The notes below the pieces were generated by a model. That model had not been told where the DNA came from. It worked only from the letters and a program-made list of their open reading frames with translations, and did no database searches. A stretch of 17,876 bases of DNA, taken from NCBI GenBank assembly GCA_964230195.1, contig CAXRGH010000176.1, positions 1-17,876 of the forward strand, in the 5' to 3' direction. The position numbers were made by a program, and so were the translations under genes. Below are positions 15,357 to 17,876 of the stretch, piece after piece. The stretch is from CAXRGH01 sp964230195. GTDB taxonomy: Bacteria > Pseudomonadota > Gammaproteobacteria > Enterobacterales > Alteromonadaceae. Numbering within the stretch: the stretch's first letter is position 1; the number at the start of each line of letters is the position of its first letter.

Positions 15357-16676
15357 ATGACCAAAGACTCCTATATTTCACCTAGTAAGCTGGCACTATT
15401 GCCACTGTTAAGCTTTTTAATTGTGTTCCTTGGATTTGGGTTTTATTTTCAAAGCCAGGGGCTAGATTATGCGTTTTATCAAATGCCAGCCTCAGTTGCA
15501 GTGCTTCCGGCTGCATTATTAGCAGTAGTGCTTTATAAAGGCCCCATCAATCGGGGAATTGAACAGTTCATTCAGGGCGCAGGCCACAGTAATATCATTA
15601 CCATGGTGCTTATATACCTTTTCGCGGGTGCATTTTCTGCGTTAGCTAAAGCAACGGGCAGTGTTGACGCCACTATCGCATTAGGTCTGTATTTATTACC
15701 TGAACAATTTATTTTGCCAGGACTTTTTATTATCGCTGCATTTGTGGCAACAGCGATGGGTACGAGTATGGGAACACTCGCAGCGCTTGCTCCTATCGGC
15801 GTGGGTGTTGCCCAACAAACAGGACTACCACCTGAACTCGTGGCAGGCACCTTGGTTAGTGGTGCAATCTTTGGTGACAACTTATCCATTATTTCAGATA
15901 CAACGATTGCTGCTACCCGCACGCAGGGCAGCTCCATGCGTGACAAACTAAAACAAAATAGCCGCTTAGCATTCCCAGCTGCACTCCTTGTCGTAACATT
16001 ACTTGGCATTCTTACCCCACCAACCGAAATAGCACCGGTAAGTGATTTTAACCTGTGGATGGTATTGCCCTATTTGCTAATTCTCGGTTTGGCAATTGCG
16101 GGGGTTAATGTATTTATTGTGTTATGGCTGGGTATTATTGCCTGTCTTGCACTGGGCATGGCAACCCAAGGTTATCCGGTCAGCCAAATAGGTAAAGATG
16201 TCACGACTGGATTTACGGCAATGCAAGAACTCATTATCCTCGCCATTTTGTTAGGGGGTATTTCAGAGGTTATGAAGCAGCAAGGTGGCCTTGTCTTCAT
16301 CATTAATACCATCAGCCGCGGTCTACGCCGGGTTAAACTTGCGCGCAACGCCATTTATGAACTAGCCATTGGCTTGCTTGCCGCGACCACTAATATTTTT
16401 ATGGCGAACAACACTGTTGCTATCATTGTGTGCGGTGATACCGCAAAAGCATTAGCAGAGGAAGCCGACGTGACTCCCGCGCGAGCGGCGAGCACTTTGG
16501 ATATTTTTGCGTGTATTATGCAAGGTTTATTACCTCATGGTGGACAGCTTCTTCTCGTAGCAGCGAGCTTTTCACTATCGCCACTAGCGATTGTCGGTAA
16601 CGTGTATTATTGCTTTGCTCTTGCACTTGTCGCGATTATTACCATTCTCATCAGAGGCTTAAAACATAAGCACTAA
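15357..16676 (+). CDS. NhaC-family Na+/H+ antiporter-like membrane transporter
   Basis: It is a polytopic inner-membrane protein of 439 aa with about 10-12 hydrophobic segments. The conserved segment IFGDNLSIISDTTIAATRTQG (171-191, with D174 and D181) and the MGTSMGT loop (134-140) are hallmarks of the NhaC/YuiF group of antiporters. A second half echoes this with ATTNIFMANNTVAIIVCG and LPHGGQLL. The expected role is sodium or proton exchange, or exchange coupled to a small organic anion as in MleN; the substrate cannot be told from sequence. The ribosome site is weak (A-rich leader). The gene is followed by an inverted repeat and a MAPEG-type gene on the same strand. Confidence 0.87.
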   Translation: MTKDSYISPSKLALLPLLSFLIVFLGFGFYFQSQGLDYAFYQMPASVAVLPAALLAVVLYKGPINRGIEQFIQGAGHSNIITMVLIYLFAGAFSALAKATGSVDATIALGLYLLPEQFILPGLFIIAAFVATAMGTSMGTLAALAPIGVGVAQQTGLPPELVAGTLVSGAIFGDNLSIISDTTIAATRTQGSSMRDKLKQNSRLAFPAALLVVTLLGILTPPTEIAPVSDFNLWMVLPYLLILGLAIAGVNVFIVLWLGIIACLALGMATQGYPVSQIGKDVTTGFTAMQELIILAILLGGISEVMKQQGGLVFIINTISRGLRRVKLARNAIYELAIGLLAATTNIFMANNTVAIIVCGDTAKALAEEADVTPARAASTLDIFACIMQGLLPHGGQLLLVAASFSLSPLAIVGNVYYCFALALVAIITILIRGLKHKH

Positions 16677-16684
16677 CCATGGAC

Positions 16685-16743
16685 ATTGTGAATGGTGGCA
16701 AGGCTGAGCACCTTTAGTCCAGCCACCAACCTCTATTCACAAT
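16685..16743. repeat. Bulged long inverted repeat between the antiporter and MAPEG genes
   Basis: ATTGTGAAT-GGTGGC (16685-16699) pairs with GCCACC (16722-16727) and ATTCACAAT (16735-16743), leaving a 7-nt one-sided bulge. A competing inner stem GGCTG / CAGCC (16702-16706 / 16720-16724) is also possible. It starts 8 nt past the antiporter stop codon but has no T-tract. It may be a transcript-end structure, an attenuating leader for the next gene, or a copy of a short dispersed element. Confidence 0.6.
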
Positions 16744-16822
16744 CATAACGTTACAGAGAGTGGGGAAGTCTGTGATCCTCAGCTATAGTGTAAAACAAAC
16801 ACTATCAATTACTGGAAACCTT

Positions 16823-17194
16823 ATGATTACACTCATCCTTCTCAGTGCACTTTTGCTCGTGGTTCAATTAATCCTCCCCGCATTACTCATGGGCCCACAA
16901 CACTTAGGTTATTTGCTGTCAAGTAGAGAGAAATCAGTTGAGCCATCAGCTGCGGTTGGACGTTCGATGAGGGCGAGCAAAAACTACCAAGAAACTTACC
17001 CTGTTTTTTTAGCTTTAGCACTGCTATCGGTTACTCTCGAAGTCAACATTGAACAAGCCGCATCCACTTGGCTAATATGCCGAGTTATGTTTCTCGTTGT
17101 CTATGTGCTGGGGATAAATTATGTGCGCACCTTGGTTTGGTTTGGTTCGATTATCAGTTTGGTCTATATGGCACTGCCCTTCATCAAGGGTTGA
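16823..17194 (+). CDS. MAPEG-family small membrane protein
   Basis: It has about four membrane segments in 123 aa and resembles the MAPEG family (membrane-associated proteins in eicosanoid and glutathione metabolism). The family's pattern between helices 1 and 2 is present: RSMRASKNYQETYPVFLALAL, with basic, Asn and Glu residues before a Pro-containing helix. Bacterial members are mostly uncharacterised; glutathione binding or transferase activity is an inference from the family. The frame stays open to a GTG at 16760 (144 aa), but the ATG at 16823 has GGAAA a few bases upstream and gives the family's normal N-terminal helix. It ends about 100 nt before a strong terminator. Confidence 0.82.
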   Translation: MITLILLSALLLVVQLILPALLMGPQHLGYLLSSREKSVEPSAAVGRSMRASKNYQETYPVFLALALLSVTLEVNIEQAASTWLICRVMFLVVYVLGINYVRTLVWFGSIISLVYMALPFIKG

Positions 17195-17296
17195 ACAAAG
17201 CCAAAAAAGACTTCATTAAATCAAGGCATTAACCCTCAGAGGGGCAGTAAACAACACCTACGAACATAAAATAGGCATTGGGGAATGTTTTTGATG

Positions 17297-17325
17297 AAGC
17301 GACCAGTTTGGTCGCTTTTTTATTT
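17297..17325 (+). terminator. Strong rho-independent terminator
   Basis: The perfect stem AAGCGACCA / TGGTCGCTT with a 3-nt loop (GTT) runs directly into a T-run (TTTTTTATTT) on the plus strand. It lies about 100 nt past the MAPEG gene and closes the antiporter-MAPEG stretch. The sequence between the gene and the terminator (17195-17296) holds no ORF I can support. Confidence 0.9.
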
Positions 17326-17433
17326 CCATTGGGCTATTGTTGAGCGTCATTAATTTAGCAACGTTGCCAGGGGCTCTAATGAGCGAATTGCAGCCATTGA
17401 AAGACTAATTGAAAGCATGAAAAGGAATGTAGG

Positions 17434-17736
17434 TTGAGTATTACTGCCAAAGTTATTTTTAACCGAATACCAAGACCTCAATACAATTATCGATACTTTG
17501 GAAAATCAAATTGGGCTCGATTGTATAACGAGCATTCTGCCAATATCGCTTGTTGCTTCAATTTTATCGATTCTAAAGAATACTTCGATGGAGAATCAGC
17601 CGAAGTGGAGCTTGAATTCTTCGAAGATGAGCAAGCTGCTAAATTTTTAACATTAGGTTCAGCTTTCACTTTAAATATACTTGACCTAGAAATAGCTCAA
17701 GGTGTAATTGTTGAATTGCCTGATGGGCTCAATTGA
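17434..17736 (+). CDS. Small uncharacterised protein resembling stand-alone EF-Tu-like beta-barrels
   Basis: This is a 100-aa soluble, acidic protein with no signal or membrane segment. The N-terminal strand AKVIFNRIPR, an aromatic YNYRYFGKSNWARLY stretch, then FDGESAEVELEFFE and FLTLGSAFTLNI recall the small all-beta proteins that resemble the EF-Tu C-terminal barrels. This likeness is from memory of the family pattern and is weak evidence of function. The start is a TTG with AAGGA about 7 nt upstream; no in-frame ATG exists near it. It lies beyond a strong terminator in a more A+T-rich stretch, so it probably has its own transcript and could be accessory DNA. Confidence 0.65.
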   Translation: MSITAKVIFNRIPRPQYNYRYFGKSNWARLYNEHSANIACCFNFIDSKEYFDGESAEVELEFFEDEQAAKFLTLGSAFTLNILDLEIAQGVIVELPDGLN

Positions 17737-17825
17737 GCGAATAGCGGAAGTTCCAGATAGCAAAATTTAATAATAAGGAAATCTACTATCGTAATATGAT
17801 CTGGCAATTATTCAGAGTGCATAAA

Positions 17826-17876
17826 ATGACACAAGAAGAGTTTTTAAAGATAAAGCTTTCCCGCCTTTTTATGTCG
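17826..17876 (+). CDS. Start of an unidentified gene, cut by the window end
   Basis: An ATG at 17826 opens a frame that runs to the end of the window (MTQEEFLKIKLSRLFMS, 17 residues visible). The ribosome site is weak (AGAG about 8-10 nt upstream), and TAATAT near 17792 could be a -10 box. The product cannot be named from this length. Confidence 0.4.
   Translation, partial: MTQEEFLKIKLSRLFMS

Noticed and set aside
15572..16009. 145-aa minus-strand frame rich in Ala, Pro and Ser
   Set aside because: It is the complement of membrane-helix codons of the antiporter; such mirror frames are common opposite hydrophobic genes.
17737..17825. attC-like or recombination site (CCAGAT / ATCTGG arms)
   Set aside because: The arms are only 6 bp and no GTTRRRY or RYYYAAC core boxes of an integron cassette site are present.
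1..17876. CRISPR array, insertion sequence, tRNA or rRNA
   Set aside because: No regularly spaced repeats, transposase or integrase motifs, or tRNA cloverleaf signatures were seen on either strand by eye.

Overview
The window looks like chromosomal DNA of a Gram-negative gammaproteobacterium. A bifunctional penicillin-binding protein of the PBP1B type, a GalR very close to the enteric one, an outer-membrane-type lipoprotein signal and a NhaC-family antiporter all fit. The gene content and moderate A+T suggest a marine Alteromonadales, Shewanella or Vibrio-like organism, but that placement is inference; no rRNA or tRNA is present to settle it.

Layout. (1) 159-2568, minus strand: an LpxH-like metallophosphoesterase and an exported M28 zinc peptidase. 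(2) 2664-6915, minus strand: a compact Leloir operon galT-galK-galE-galM with 4-nt, 16-nt and 11-nt junctions. (3) 6916-7085: a divergent control region with back-to-back TTGAAA-N17 promoters and two GalR-type operators. (4) 7086-8081, plus strand: a GalR-like repressor, convergent with (5) 8256-11471, a large GH2 beta-galactosidase carrying a lipoprotein signal. (6) 11472-11926: a long non-coding stretch. (7) 11927-12838, plus strand: an unrecognised His- and Pro-rich exported protein with a probable beta-barrel end and a 12-bp tandem repeat. (8) 12872-15184, minus strand: mrcB (PBP1B). (9) 15357-17194, plus strand: a NhaC-family antiporter and a small MAPEG-type membrane protein, closed by a strong intrinsic terminator at 17297-17325. 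(10) 17434-17876: a small protein resembling stand-alone EF-Tu-like barrels and the start of another gene cut by the window edge.

How it works together. The lipoprotein beta-galactosidase would release galactose from beta-galactosides outside the cytoplasm. After uptake by a transporter not encoded here, GalM, GalK, GalT and GalE would convert galactose to glucose-1-phosphate and UDP-sugars. GalR would repress galTKEM and its own gene through operators at 6949-6964 and 7070-7085. The same 13-bp operator core recurs inside galR, which is the most specific unexpected regulatory signal found. I did not find a clear new defence or mobile system; the least explained pieces are the His-rich exported protein, the intragenic operator and several unassigned inverted repeats.
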